Shown here: piece after piece, positions 10,220 through 20,240 of the stretch
Numbering within the stretch: position 1 is the first letter of the stretch
Layout of the letters: the number at the start of each line of letters is the position of its first letter
Source of the DNA: Devosia nitrariae
Lineage (GTDB): Bacteria > Pseudomonadota > Alphaproteobacteria > Rhizobiales > Devosiaceae
Assembly: GCF_030160115.1 (NCBI RefSeq)
Contig: NZ_BSNS01000028.1
Span: 30,741-94,740 of the forward strand
Length of the DNA: 64,000 bases
Direction: 5' to 3'
Translations under genes and position numbers: made by a program
Notes under the pieces: model-generated
Told to the model about the DNA's origin: nothing
Seen by the model: the letters and a program-made list of their open reading frames with translations, nothing else
Database searches by the model: none

Positions 10220-10357
10220 GGAAGGCCCCCTCACCCGCCGGCTTCGCCGTCGACCTCTCCCCCAAAGGAGAGGTGTCGCGGTGGCAAGCACAGTGCCCCT
10301 CTTCACCTCTCCCCGGGGGGAGAGGTCGCCGCAAAGCGGCGGGTGAGGGGGCCTTCC
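10220..10357. repeat. Long imperfect palindrome (REP/MITE-like)
   Basis: The outer 20-bp arms (starting gaaggccccctcacccgcc) are perfectly complementary to the right end at 10337-10357. Inside are further paired tracts (gacctctccccc with ggggagaggtc). It fills the gap between the LacI gene and the convergent ATPase gene. It could fold as a long hairpin that ends both transcripts. Sequences of this style recur in many proteobacterial genomes. Confidence 0.75.
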
Positions 10358-11353
10358 CGCAGGACTTTCTTCAGCCCCGTTACAGGCGGCCAAAAGCGCG
10401 CCAGTCACGCATAAAGAAAACACTTCACGCTGCGTCCTTCAGCCTCGTAGGAGGCGGGGATTTCGACGCGGCAGCGGTCCATGACCTTTGGGCAGCGGGC
10501 GGCGAACTTGCAGCCGCCGCTGACGGGAAATGTGACTGGGCGCGGTGCGAGCGTCGGCTCGGCCGACCAGGCCTTGTCGGGATCCGCCTGCGGCACCGAG
10601 CTCTTGAGGAGCTGGGTATAGGGGTGGAGCGGGCTGCCGAGCACCCGCTCGACCGGCCCCGTCTCGACGATCCAGCCCCGCAGCATCACGCCGATCCTGT
10701 CGGCTGTATAATAAGCGGTGGCGAGGTCGTGCGTGATATAGAGGACGGCCACGCCTTCCTTGTCGCGCAGGTCCTTGAACAGGTTGAGGATCGACATCCG
10801 CAGCGATGCATCGAGCATGGAGACCGGCTCGTCGGCAACCAGCAGCGAGGGCCGGGTGATCAGCGCCCGTGCGATCGAGACGCGTTGCGCCTGACCGCCC
10901 GAGAGCTCGTTGGGATAGCGCCCCCGCACCTCGGCCAGAGTCAGACCGACGACCCGCAGCGCCTCGTCGATGCGCTTGTCGACGTCGGCACCCTTGGCCA
11001 CCTGGTAGTTCCGCGCCGTCTCATAGAGATAGCTGTCGATACGCTTCATCGGGCTGAAGGTCGCGAACGGGTCCTGGAAGACCGGCTGCACCTCCTTATA
11101 GAACCAGGTCCGTTTGTCGCGCGCCGACAGCTCGCCGACAGATCGGCCCTTGTAGTTGAGCGTGCCCTCGCTCGGCCGCTCGAGCCCGAGGACCATCCGC
11201 GCCAGCGTTGTCTTGCCGCTGCCGCTCTCGCCGGCGAGCGCGTAGATCTCCGGCTTTCCGGCAGTGAGGGTCAGAGACGCGTCGTCAACCGCCTCGAGCC
11301 GCGTCACCGACAGGCCCTGCCGGCTGAGAAAGACCCGCGTCAGGTGGTCGATC

Positions 11354-12379
<1,026 letters not shown>

Positions 12380-12383
12380 GAGG

Positions 12384-13247
12384 CTAACCTTTCGCTTGCA
12401 GGCGCGCCAACCGGGTGCGCGGATCGAGATAAGCGGTGAGCCCTACCGAGGCGAGATAGAAGCCGACGACGATCAGCACCGCCGCGGCAATCGGCGCCGC
12501 CAGCACCCAGACGCGGTTGGCGAGCAGCGACTGGTAGTAGTTGCCCCAGTAGATCATGGTGCCCAGGCTCTGGGCATTCATGTCGCCGAGCCCCAGCACC
12601 GAGAGCGTCACCTCGAGGCCGATGGCAAACAGGAACCCGCTGACGACATCGGCCAGAAGAAAGGGGATGAGGAACGGCAGGTGCTCCCGCACCACCACCT
12701 TGACCGAGCGCATCCCCGAAAAGACGGCGGTGTTGGTGAACTCGCGTTCACGCAGGCTCAGGACTTGCGACCGGTAGCGCTTGGAGGGGATGGCCCAGTC
12801 CAGAAGCCCGATCATCACGCCGAGCGCGACGAGCGTCATGTGGCCGCGCAGCATGGCGGCGATGAGGATGAGCAGCGGCAGGCGCGGAATGACAATGAAG
12901 GAATCGACGAGCCCCGACAGGAACCGGTCCCAGCGGCCGCCCAGATACCCGGAGATCATGCCGATCATCACCCCGATGCCCCGGCCGATGATGACGGCAA
13001 GACCGGCAACGATGAGGGTGTTGCGCACCGCAAAGGTCAGCATCCAGAAGACGTCCTGGCCCTGCGAGGTGGTGCCGAACCAGTGCTCGAGCGAGGGCGG
13101 AGCGGCGCGGGGGACTACCCGCCGTGCCTCGGGCGCATAGGGCGAGAAAAACGAGAGACCCGCCAGGATGAAGACCACCACCAGAATGAGCGACCCGTAG
13201 CGGAAGGCGGAATTGTAGCGGAAGAGGTCCCTGATCGTGGTCAGCAT
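12384..13247 (-). CDS. ABC transporter permease (DppC/OppC type)
   Basis: A 287-residue inner-membrane permease. A first membrane segment (YGSLILVVVFILAGLSFF) is followed by the family motif EHWFGTTSQGQDVF and then about five further segments. The usual EAA-like loop is replaced by a divergent stretch around SLREREFTNTAVFSGMRSVKVVVREHLPFL, which still fits the ATPase contact position. It lies 10 bp after the DppB-type gene. Confidence 0.9.
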   Translation of the reverse strand: MLTTIRDLFRYNSAFRYGSLILVVVFILAGLSFFSPYAPEARRVVPRAAPPSLEHWFGTTSQGQDVFWMLTFAVRNTLIVAGLAVIIGRGIGVMIGMISGYLGGRWDRFLSGLVDSFIVIPRLPLLILIAAMLRGHMTLVALGVMIGLLDWAIPSKRYRSQVLSLREREFTNTAVFSGMRSVKVVVREHLPFLIPFLLADVVSGFLFAIGLEVTLSVLGLGDMNAQSLGTMIYWGNYYQSLLANRVWVLAAPIAAAVLIVVGFYLASVGLTAYLDPRTRLARLQAKG

Positions 13248-13257
13248 GGTTCCGCCC

Positions 13258-14256
13258 TCACCGGTAGCGCACGCGCGGGTCGATCAGCGGGTAGCAGAGA
13301 TCGACCAGCAGGGAAGCGGTGGCGATGCCAACGATCGAGAGCAGCGTGATGCCCATGATCATGTTGTAGTCGCTCGCATTGATGGCATTGAGCAGCAGAT
13401 AGCCGAGACCGGGATAACCGAAGACGACCTCGGTGATCAGCGCGCCCTCGAAGATCGCCGCCAGCGACAGCGCAAGGTCGGTGACCTGCGGCAGCATGGT
13501 GTTGCGGATGACGTAGCGGAAGACGATCCTGCGCTTGGGGAGCGCCGCGATCTCGGCAAAGCGCACATAGTCCGAGGAGCGCTCGGTGCTGGCCAGGGCC
13601 TTCGACATGATGAAGCGGAACGCCGTCGCCCCGATCACCAGCGAGAGCGCCGGCAGGAACCCATAATAGACGAGCGAGCCGATATAGCTCCAGCTGAAGC
13701 TCGCCGTGCCGCGGCTGCCGCCCACCAGCGGGAAGATCGGCAGGTAATAGGTAAAGAGCATCAACAGGATGAAGGCGACGATGTAGTAGGGGATCGGATA
13801 GATCGAGACGAGTGTGTTCTCGACCGCCTTCGACCACCACCGGTCGGGGAAATAGCCGGCAAGTCCGCCAAGCACGAGCCCTAGCGTCCAGGCTATGATC
13901 GTCGAGAGTCCCAGGAGCCCGATCGTCCACCAGATGCCCGAGCCGATCATATCGGCGACGGTCGTCGGAAAGGCGCTGAAGGACGGGCCGAGATCACCGC
14001 GCAGCACCCGCCCCCAGAAGTTGAGGTACTGGGTGAGAAGGTTCCCTTCCAGGCCATAGAGATCCATCAGCGACTGGCGCAGCGCAAGCGTTGCTTCGGG
14101 CGAAAGCGTCTGGAAGGCGGTAAGGCGCCCCATCGCCTGATCGATCGGATTGATCGGCGACATGCGCGGGATGAGGAATGTCAGGGATACGCCGATGAAG
14201 ATGACGATGGCCCACTGGATGAGCCGTGGGACGATGTATTCCTTTAAGAGCGTCAT
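13258..14256 (-). CDS. ABC transporter permease (DppB/OppB type)
   Basis: A 332-residue permease with an N-terminal segment (IQWAIVIFIGVSLTFLIPRMSP) and the long periplasmic loop usual for DppB. The C-terminal half carries five segments and the conserved VTDLALSLAAIFEGALITEVVFGYPGLG region. A longer frame to 14328 exists, but the start at 14256 (MTLLKEYIVPRLIQ) matches the family. It follows the binding-protein gene after an 83-bp gap that holds a strong hairpin. Confidence 0.9.
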   Translation of the reverse strand: MTLLKEYIVPRLIQWAIVIFIGVSLTFLIPRMSPINPIDQAMGRLTAFQTLSPEATLALRQSLMDLYGLEGNLLTQYLNFWGRVLRGDLGPSFSAFPTTVADMIGSGIWWTIGLLGLSTIIAWTLGLVLGGLAGYFPDRWWSKAVENTLVSIYPIPYYIVAFILLMLFTYYLPIFPLVGGSRGTASFSWSYIGSLVYYGFLPALSLVIGATAFRFIMSKALASTERSSDYVRFAEIAALPKRRIVFRYVIRNTMLPQVTDLALSLAAIFEGALITEVVFGYPGLGYLLLNAINASDYNMIMGITLLSIVGIATASLLVDLCYPLIDPRVRYR

Positions 14257-14301
14257 GAATGGCGGCGTCCCGAATGCGGTCTGAATAGGGGTCTCGGAGC
14301 G

Positions 14302-14326
14302 GGGAAGGGCGGTTGCCGCCCTTCCC
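14302..14326 (-). other. Intercistronic hairpin between binding-protein and permease genes
   Basis: Perfect 11-bp arms (gggaagggcgg and ccgcccttccc) with a 3-bp loop, 13 bp after the binding-protein stop on the minus strand. No T-run follows. Such stems after the binding-protein gene commonly protect its mRNA and lower expression of the downstream permeases; that role is inferred here. Confidence 0.7.
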
Positions 14327-14339
14327 ACCTGCCGGCTTG

Positions 14340-16241
14340 CTATTCGGCGACCGGCCGCAGACTCTGGAAGGTGTACTTGCCTCCCTGGAACCAGTAGAGC
14401 GGCATGCGTTCCGGATTCTCGGCGGTCGGGAACCCGGTCCAGTAGCGCTCATCCCAGGTGACGAACTTCTTGAAGCTGATCGTGGTGATGAAATACATCT
14501 CCTCGGTCCAGTGCTTGAGGAAGTCTGTCACCAGTTCGTGGTTCTCTTCGCTCCCTGGCTCGACGGCAGCCATCGCATCAATCAATTCGCCGACCCGGGG
14601 ATCGTTGATGCGCTGGAAGTTGTTGCCGCCGAGGGACCGGTAGTCCTCGCCGACCGGCACATAGAAATCAGGATGCCAGCCGCGGATCTCGGGCCAGGCG
14701 TCCCCCGAGGCGAGCGCGAAGCTGTACCACGGGGTCGAGACCTGGAACTGGCCCTCGATGTGGTTCTGATCCCAGACGCTGCGCTCCGGCCCCTGCAGGT
14801 CGACCTGGATGCCGAAATCGGTCCACATGTCGGACGCGGCATTGGCCATGCGGAAGGCGTCGTTCTCGTCCGGAGGGGATTGGAGGCTCAGCACCCAGGG
14901 CTCTCCATCGGGCTTCAGCCACTGGCCCGAGCCGTCGCGGCTGAAGCCGTTCTTGACGAGGAGCGCTTCGGCCGCCTCGGGGTCGAACTTCCACCAGCCG
15001 CTCCCGAACACCTCGCGCGGCGTACCGGGCACGTCATATCCCTGACCCTCGGCCCATTCGGCGATGCGATCGGGCACGGTCGGATCGTAGGGCTTGTACA
15101 TCTCGCCATTGCCGAGATCGATCTCGAGGTCGATGAGCCATTCTTCGAGCGGCTCGTGGTAGAGCGAGACGAGCTCGCCGGTCGGCGGCACCGGGATCGG
15201 CGTCACCTTGACCACGCCCCCTATATATTCGGTCTGCAGCTCGACGATGTCTAGGGCGAGCGCCAGAGCCCAGCGCACGTCCTTGTTAGCGAAGACGGGA
15301 TCGTTCTCCTGGTTGAAGACGAACTGGCGCGAGCTGACTTCGTTGGGGTAGGCCCAGGGGAACTCCTGGTACCAGGAGCGGGCGGTCGGCGTGGTGTCGA
15401 GCGTCTCCTGGAACGCCTCGAAATCGGCGTCGAAATAGACATCGAGCTCGCCGCGCGACATGGCGATGGCCTTGCGGGTGCTGTCGCCGTAGAAGATGGA
15501 AAGGATATTCTCCGGCCCTGGATTGTTCGTCTCGACACCCGCCGGCGACCGCTCCCAGTCCTCGCGGCGCTCGTAGAGCTCCCAGAACCCGTTCGGGTCA
15601 GCCTGCACCGGAATGTAGGTGCCGAGCACCACCGGCGGGTTGTTGGTGAAGGTGGCGAGGTCTTCGACCTCCTCGAACACGTGCTTGGGCATCATGTAGA
15701 TGCCGTTCCAGCGCGCTTCGAACAGCGAGTGGAACCGGGCGTTCGGTTCGGTGAGCGTGAAGGTGACCGAGTGGTCGCCGGTCTTCTCCACGCTTTCGAC
15801 GAATTGGTTGAGCTGGGCGTGCCAGCCATTGGCACCGAGCTCGGGCGTGCTCTTGAGCGTCTCGATGGTATAAACGAGGTCGTCGGCGGTGAATTGGACG
15901 CCGTCGCTCCAGAAGATGTTGTCGCGCAACTCGACGCTCATCTGCGTGTAGTCGTCGTTGTATTGCGGCGGAGCGCTCGCCGCATCATTCACCAGTGCGC
16001 CCGTTTCCTGGTCGCGGATCCAGAGCGTCTCGAGGAACATGGCGTGCCGGGTGGGGTTCTGCGGCCCGAGGACCCAGAAGTTGTAGTTGCCCACCACGTT
16101 GTAGCGCAGGATCTGATCGGAAACGAACAGTTGCTCGCGTGGGACATCGACCGGCAACCCTGACGGCTGCGCCATGGCGCCGCCGACCGGCAGGCCAATG
16201 GCCGCGGTCAAAAGTCCTGCTAAGACTAGGCGTGAAAACAT
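14340..16241 (-). CDS. ABC transporter substrate-binding protein, family 5 (peptide/oligosaccharide)
   Basis: A 633-residue periplasmic binding protein. It has a Sec signal peptide (MFSRLVLAGLLTAAIGLPVGG) with likely cleavage at AMA/QP. The family 5 signature region (MSVELRDNIFWSDGVQFTADDLVYTIE) is clear. It is longer than most dipeptide-binding proteins, and its neighbours are sugar-metabolism and sulfatase-like genes, so an oligosaccharide ligand is plausible. A good ribosome site (gggaggag) precedes the start. It is the first gene of the operon. Confidence 0.9.
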   Translation of the reverse strand: MFSRLVLAGLLTAAIGLPVGGAMAQPSGLPVDVPREQLFVSDQILRYNVVGNYNFWVLGPQNPTRHAMFLETLWIRDQETGALVNDAASAPPQYNDDYTQMSVELRDNIFWSDGVQFTADDLVYTIETLKSTPELGANGWHAQLNQFVESVEKTGDHSVTFTLTEPNARFHSLFEARWNGIYMMPKHVFEEVEDLATFTNNPPVVLGTYIPVQADPNGFWELYERREDWERSPAGVETNNPGPENILSIFYGDSTRKAIAMSRGELDVYFDADFEAFQETLDTTPTARSWYQEFPWAYPNEVSSRQFVFNQENDPVFANKDVRWALALALDIVELQTEYIGGVVKVTPIPVPPTGELVSLYHEPLEEWLIDLEIDLGNGEMYKPYDPTVPDRIAEWAEGQGYDVPGTPREVFGSGWWKFDPEAAEALLVKNGFSRDGSGQWLKPDGEPWVLSLQSPPDENDAFRMANAASDMWTDFGIQVDLQGPERSVWDQNHIEGQFQVSTPWYSFALASGDAWPEIRGWHPDFYVPVGEDYRSLGGNNFQRINDPRVGELIDAMAAVEPGSEENHELVTDFLKHWTEEMYFITTISFKKFVTWDERYWTGFPTAENPERMPLYWFQGGKYTFQSLRPVAE

Positions 16242-16914
16242 AGTCGCTCTCCTCCCTGAAGCTGAGCACCGCCCCTCCGGCGGTTTCTGTAGTCGGACTA
16301 TGACAGGCAGGTGAGCGGCCTCCGTTCCGCTTCGTTCACCGCCGTCCTGTTGCCGGTCCTCGGCCTCCTCTTTTTATAGCACCAGTCACGGCTCGCGCTG
16401 GTGCAACTTGCCGTGTCCGCAGCGTTCATTCCGGCTGTCCGTGCGTCCCTCGCACGCCTGCCGAATGTTCGCGACCGAGGGCCGCCGCTGCGCAGTCCAT
16501 CGGCCTGCGCCGCAGTGAAACCCATCGAAGTAAGCACTCGGCTTCTGCCAGTGTCAATCAAAATCAATCAATTCGACCAACCAGATTGGAGGGCATGACC
16601 AGTTCAGTAGGTTCTGTGCTCGAAGTTGATCGCTTGTGATTGACAGCGCCAGGAGACGGTGCAAGATTGTCCCTGCCTGGGAGGGTGCCGCCAAGATTTC
16701 GCGCGGGTCGTTCATGTTCTCGCTACTCTCTGGGAGGAGAGGGCGAAAATCACGAGAGAAAACGTAGGGCTAAGCCGGCTGCCGGGCAGCTGGCGAAGGA
16801 GGAGCGAGTGTCTGCAGGGATCAAATGGTCCGCGCGCGATTGCGCCCTGTCGAGGGCGCAACGTGCAACGGTTTACGGAACCGGTGGTCCGGGATCAGCC
16901 CGAAGGTCGGTCCA
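16242..16914. other. Divergent intergenic region, no gene seen
   Basis: This 673-bp stretch separates the family 5 transporter operon from the sulfatase-like gene. I see no supported coding frame. It contains a 7-bp-arm inverted repeat at 16379-16404 (gcaccag/ctggtgc), an AT-richer tract around 16550-16575 and a strong palindrome at 16840-16861. It should hold the promoters of both operons; I cannot place -10/-35 boxes with confidence. Confidence 0.6.
16840..16861. promoter_or_regulatory. Perfect palindrome upstream of sulfatase-like gene
   Basis: Arms ttgcgccct and agggcgcaa around gtcg, about 53 bp before the ATG at 16915. It could be an operator or a 5'-leader hairpin. No regulator gene lies next to it. 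Confidence 0.5.
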
Positions 16915-18309
16915 ATGAACGGGCAGAAGAAGCCAAACATCCTGCTGATCGGCATCGACTCGCTGCGGGCCGATCACATGAGCCTTTATGGCTATCCACG
17001 TCTGACGACGCCCCATATCGCCGAGTTCGCCAAGGGCGGCGTGGTCTTCGAGAACACGTTCAGCCCGCACATCCCGACGACCAGCGCCTATGCCTCGATG
17101 CTGACCGGCCGGGACTGCTTCGGCACACAGGTCGTGGCGCTCCGCCACAAGGGGGGCCTGCGCCCCGACATCCGCACGCTCGCCGAGGTCCTGGGCGCCG
17201 AGGGCTACAACACCACCTGCGTCGGTTTTACCGGCAACCCGAGCTCCAGGGGCTTCGAGAAGTACCTCGATTATGCCGGCTGGGGCAGCTGGAACGAGGG
17301 GCGCAGCCCCAAGGCGCAGAACCTCAACGCGGTCACCATGCCCGAGCTCGACCGGCTGGTTGAGGACGACAAGCCGTTTTTCCTGTTCCTGCGCCACATG
17401 GATCCGCACGCGCCTTACCTGCCGCCTGAACCCTTCGAGCGCATGTTCTACCACGGCAACGAGACGGATCCCGCCAACAGATCGATGGAGCCGGTGATGG
17501 CCTTCAAGCCGTTCGCCGATTTCTTCCGCGCCTGGATGCCGCCCGGCATCTCGGACAAGGACTATGTGGTTGCCCAATACGACGGAGCCATCGCCTATAT
17601 GGACACGGCGCTCGCCACCATCTTCACTGCCCTCGAAGCCCGCGGCGTGCTCGACGACACCATCGTCGTCATCAACGGCGACCATGGCGAGACCCTCTAC
17701 GAGCACGAGTGCTGGTTCGATCACCACGGCACCTACGACAACGTCCTGCACGTGCCGCTTGTCATCCGCTATCCCCAGAGGATTCCGGCCGGCAAGCGCC
17801 TTGCCGGTTTCAATCAGCACAAGGACCTGATGCCGACGATCCTCGAACTGGCGGAAATCCCTTTCGAGGACCCGCACGAGGGCCGCAGCCTCATGCCGAT
17901 GATTGCCGGCGAGGTCGAGCACTACGATCAGGAATTCTACATCACCGAGTGCACCTGGATGCACAAGCACGGCTGGCGTACGCCCGAGTGGAAGCTGATC
18001 GTGGCGCTCGAGCCCGACTTCCATTTCAAGCCGGAGGTCGAGCTCTACAACCTCAAGGACGACCCGCAAGAAAACAACAACCTCGCTGGCGAGCGCCCGG
18101 AGGTCGTCGCCGATCTCAAGGCCCGCATGCAGGCCTGGATCGAAAAGCGCGAGAAGGAAACAAGCATGCCCAACCCGATCTACGAGCAGGGCGACTGGCA
18201 CGGCCAGGCCGGGGTGGGGGCGTTCAAGACCTCCCAGCAGGCCTACGACACCCTCCACATCGGCGATCCGAAGCAGGCCGCACGCCTGCAGGCCGAGTCC
18301 CGCAAATAA
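16915..18309 (+). CDS. Sulfatase-like hydrolase with Thr at the catalytic position
   Basis: A 464-residue alkaline-phosphatase-superfamily protein. The metal-binding start ILLIGIDSLRADH (Asp15) and later NGDHGE and FDHHGTY are present. At the position of the formylglycine Cys it has Thr55 in PTTSAYASMLTGR, and the usual Pro and Arg of C-x-P-x-R are Ser57 and Tyr59. It therefore cannot be a classical sulfatase. Superfamily members with Thr nucleophiles act on phosphodiesters or as phosphotransferases. No signal peptide is evident. The start at 16915 is preferred over an upstream one at 16825. It opens the rightward operon with the oxidoreductase and sulfotransferase-like genes. Confidence 0.85.
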   Translation: MNGQKKPNILLIGIDSLRADHMSLYGYPRLTTPHIAEFAKGGVVFENTFSPHIPTTSAYASMLTGRDCFGTQVVALRHKGGLRPDIRTLAEVLGAEGYNTTCVGFTGNPSSRGFEKYLDYAGWGSWNEGRSPKAQNLNAVTMPELDRLVEDDKPFFLFLRHMDPHAPYLPPEPFERMFYHGNETDPANRSMEPVMAFKPFADFFRAWMPPGISDKDYVVAQYDGAIAYMDTALATIFTALEARGVLDDTIVVINGDHGETLYEHECWFDHHGTYDNVLHVPLVIRYPQRIPAGKRLAGFNQHKDLMPTILELAEIPFEDPHEGRSLMPMIAGEVEHYDQEFYITECTWMHKHGWRTPEWKLIVALEPDFHFKPEVELYNLKDDPQENNNLAGERPEVVADLKARMQAWIEKREKETSMPNPIYEQGDWHGQAGVGAFKTSQQAYDTLHIGDPKQAARLQAESRK

Positions 18310-18316
18310 AGTCGGT

Positions 18317-18335
18317 GGGGCCGGTCCCCGGCCCC
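18317..18335 (+). other. Intercistronic hairpin
   Basis: Perfect 8-bp arms ggggccgg/ccggcccc with a 3-bp loop, between the sulfatase-like gene and the oxidoreductase gene. No T-run follows, so it is more likely a stabilising or attenuating stem than a terminator. Confidence 0.55.
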
Positions 18336-18374
18336 GCATCCCACCCCTACGACCATCCCCAAGAGGCAGGACTC

Positions 18375-19364
18375 ATGTCCCTTAACGTTGCGATCGTCGG
18401 TCTCGGCAATATCGGCAACACCCACGCCCGCGTCTACGACGAGCACCCGCAAACGACCATCGTCGCGGTCTGCGACGCCATCGAGGAGAAGGCCAAGGAG
18501 GGAGGCGAGCGCTACAAGTGCCGCGCCTTCACCTCGGTCAAGGACATGGTCGAAGCGGGGCTCGATATAGACATTGCCAGCGTTGCGACGGCCGGCGAGG
18601 AGAATGGCGGGCACCACTACGAGCCGACCATGGCGCTGCTGGAAGCCGGTATCCCCGTGCTCGGTGAGAAGCCCATCTCCAACAGGATCGACGAAGCCGA
18701 GAAGATGGTGGCGCTCGCCAAGTCCAAGGGCCTGCGCTACGGCATCAACCTCAATCATCGCTTCACGCCGGCGGCCCTGCGCCTGAAGGAGTGGATCGAT
18801 AGCGGACGGCTCGGCCCGCTGAACATCGCGCGCATGACCATGTGGATCAACAATCCCAACGAGAGCGCCCCCTATTTCCACATGCGCGCGCTCCACCCGC
18901 ATTCGCTCGACGTCATGCGCTACTTCTGCGGGGACGTTGCCAAGGTGCAGGCCTTCTTCAAGAAGGGCGAGGGCCGTCAGATCTGGTCGAACGTCCAGGT
19001 CAACCTCATGTTCGAGAGCGGCCTCATCGGCAGCCTCACCGGCTCCTACGACGCCGGTCCCGGCTATGGGCTCGAAACGCTCGACCTGATGGGCTCCAAC
19101 GCGCGTGCGGTACTGCGCGACGCCTGCGAGGAACTGGAGTTCTATCCGCGACGCTCGCCCGAGATCGAACGCTATTCGTGTCTCGGCGGCATGCAAAAGT
19201 TCCCGGAGACCTTCAAGAGCCGCATCACGCGCTGGATCGAGCAGAACCTGGAGGGTGCCGCGCCCGAGGCGATCGACGCCTCCGGCGAGGACGGGCTCAA
19301 GGTGCAGCGCATCATCGAGGCGGCGATCAAGTCCTGGGAAACCGATACGGTGGTCACGCTCTAG
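18375..19364 (+). CDS. Gfo/Idh/MocA family NAD(P)-dependent oxidoreductase
   Basis: A 329-residue sugar dehydrogenase-type protein. The Rossmann nucleotide loop is VGLGNIGNTHARVY (Gly9, Gly11, Gly14) and the family EKP motif is Glu98-Lys99-Pro100 in VLGEKPIS. A catalytic-region His lies in MRALHPHSLDVMRY. The frame is open far upstream through the previous gene, but the start at 18375 is the only sensible one. It probably oxidises the hydroxyl of a sugar or inositol derivative. Its TAG stop is immediately followed by the ATG of the sulfotransferase-like gene. Confidence 0.9.
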   Translation: MSLNVAIVGLGNIGNTHARVYDEHPQTTIVAVCDAIEEKAKEGGERYKCRAFTSVKDMVEAGLDIDIASVATAGEENGGHHYEPTMALLEAGIPVLGEKPISNRIDEAEKMVALAKSKGLRYGINLNHRFTPAALRLKEWIDSGRLGPLNIARMTMWINNPNESAPYFHMRALHPHSLDVMRYFCGDVAKVQAFFKKGEGRQIWSNVQVNLMFESGLIGSLTGSYDAGPGYGLETLDLMGSNARAVLRDACEELEFYPRRSPEIERYSCLGGMQKFPETFKSRITRWIEQNLEGAAPEAIDASGEDGLKVQRIIEAAIKSWETDTVVTL

Positions 19365-20087
19365 ATGTCGCTCGTCACCATCATCGGCCGCGGCCACGGC
19401 GGCACGCGCGCCATCTCCCACACGCTCTATGCGAGCGGCGTCTATATGGGCCAGACCCTCAACGCCTCCGGCGACCTGGTGCCGCCCGAAGCGATGTACG
19501 AGGCCTGCCGGATCTTCGCGCGCTACGTCGATTGGACCGGCGGCCTCGAATGGGACTTCAGCCGCGCCCTGAGCGCCGAGATCCCTGCCGAGTTCAGGCA
19601 GCTGATCGAAAAGTATCTCGCCGCAGTACTCACCAGCAAAGCCGAGCACCGCGGCTGGAAGATCCCGGAAACGACGCTGGTCTATCCCTGGATCCAGCGC
19701 ATGTTCCCCGAGGCCCGGTATGTCTTCTGGATTCGCGATCCGCGCGATTCAATCCTGGCGACCCACAAGACCGACGATATGGCCGATTTCGGTATCGACT
19801 ATCCAAGGTCCGACGACGTCCTGCGCCGGCGGGCGATCTCCTGGAAATATCAGTACGACCTGGTGCAGGCGACCCCGAAACCTGCGCACTGGCTGGAAGT
19901 GCGCTTCGAAGACTTCGTGGACGACCAGGAAGCGACGCTCGAACGGCTCGAGAGATTCCTCGGCTACGACCTGGCGCGCATCATCGTGCGGCCGGACGCG
20001 GTCGGGCGCTGGCGGAGCAGGCCCGGGAAAGACGTGTCGTTCGACTTCTTCGAGCCGGCCCTCAAAGCCTATCGCTACGATATCTGA
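19365..20087 (+). CDS. Sulfotransferase-like protein (PAPS-dependent)
   Basis: A 240-residue cytoplasmic protein. The loop GRGHGGTRAISHTL at residues 8-21 fits the 5'-phosphosulfate site, and WIRDPRDSILATHK near residue 122 fits the 3'-phosphate site of PAPS sulfotransferases. The C-terminal LEVRFEDFVDDQEATLERLERFLG is typical of the family. It starts directly at the stop of the oxidoreductase gene, so translation is probably coupled. The acceptor is unknown; nearby genes suggest a sugar or glycan. Confidence 0.8.
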   Translation: MSLVTIIGRGHGGTRAISHTLYASGVYMGQTLNASGDLVPPEAMYEACRIFARYVDWTGGLEWDFSRALSAEIPAEFRQLIEKYLAAVLTSKAEHRGWKIPETTLVYPWIQRMFPEARYVFWIRDPRDSILATHKTDDMADFGIDYPRSDDVLRRRAISWKYQYDLVQATPKPAHWLEVRFEDFVDDQEATLERLERFLGYDLARIIVRPDAVGRWRSRPGKDVSFDFFEPALKAYRYDI

Positions 20088-20185
20088 AGCGGGATGCGAA
20101 AAAGTGGGAACCGGTTTTTCGCGACAATCCCGCTACAACAAGAAGTAGAGAAGCGCGTGGCTTGACTCAGTCAAGTCACGTCGCG
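20088..20185. repeat. Intergenic palindromic repeat, family 2, copy a
   Basis: Starts agcgggatgc and contains the arms aaaaagtggga...accggttttt and gcggga/tcccgc. It is followed by a second palindrome (cttgact/agtcaag) at 20161-20175. The same two-part layout recurs at 57764. Confidence 0.8.
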
Positions 20186-20240
20186 ATCGAGCCGGCCGCC
20201 TGAGCGGTCGGGAACCGGAAGGTAAAACTGGGAGAGAGCA

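Noticed and set aside
16915..18309. Annotation as a classical sulfatase
   Set aside because: The formylglycine Cys/Ser and the Pro and Arg of the signature are missing.
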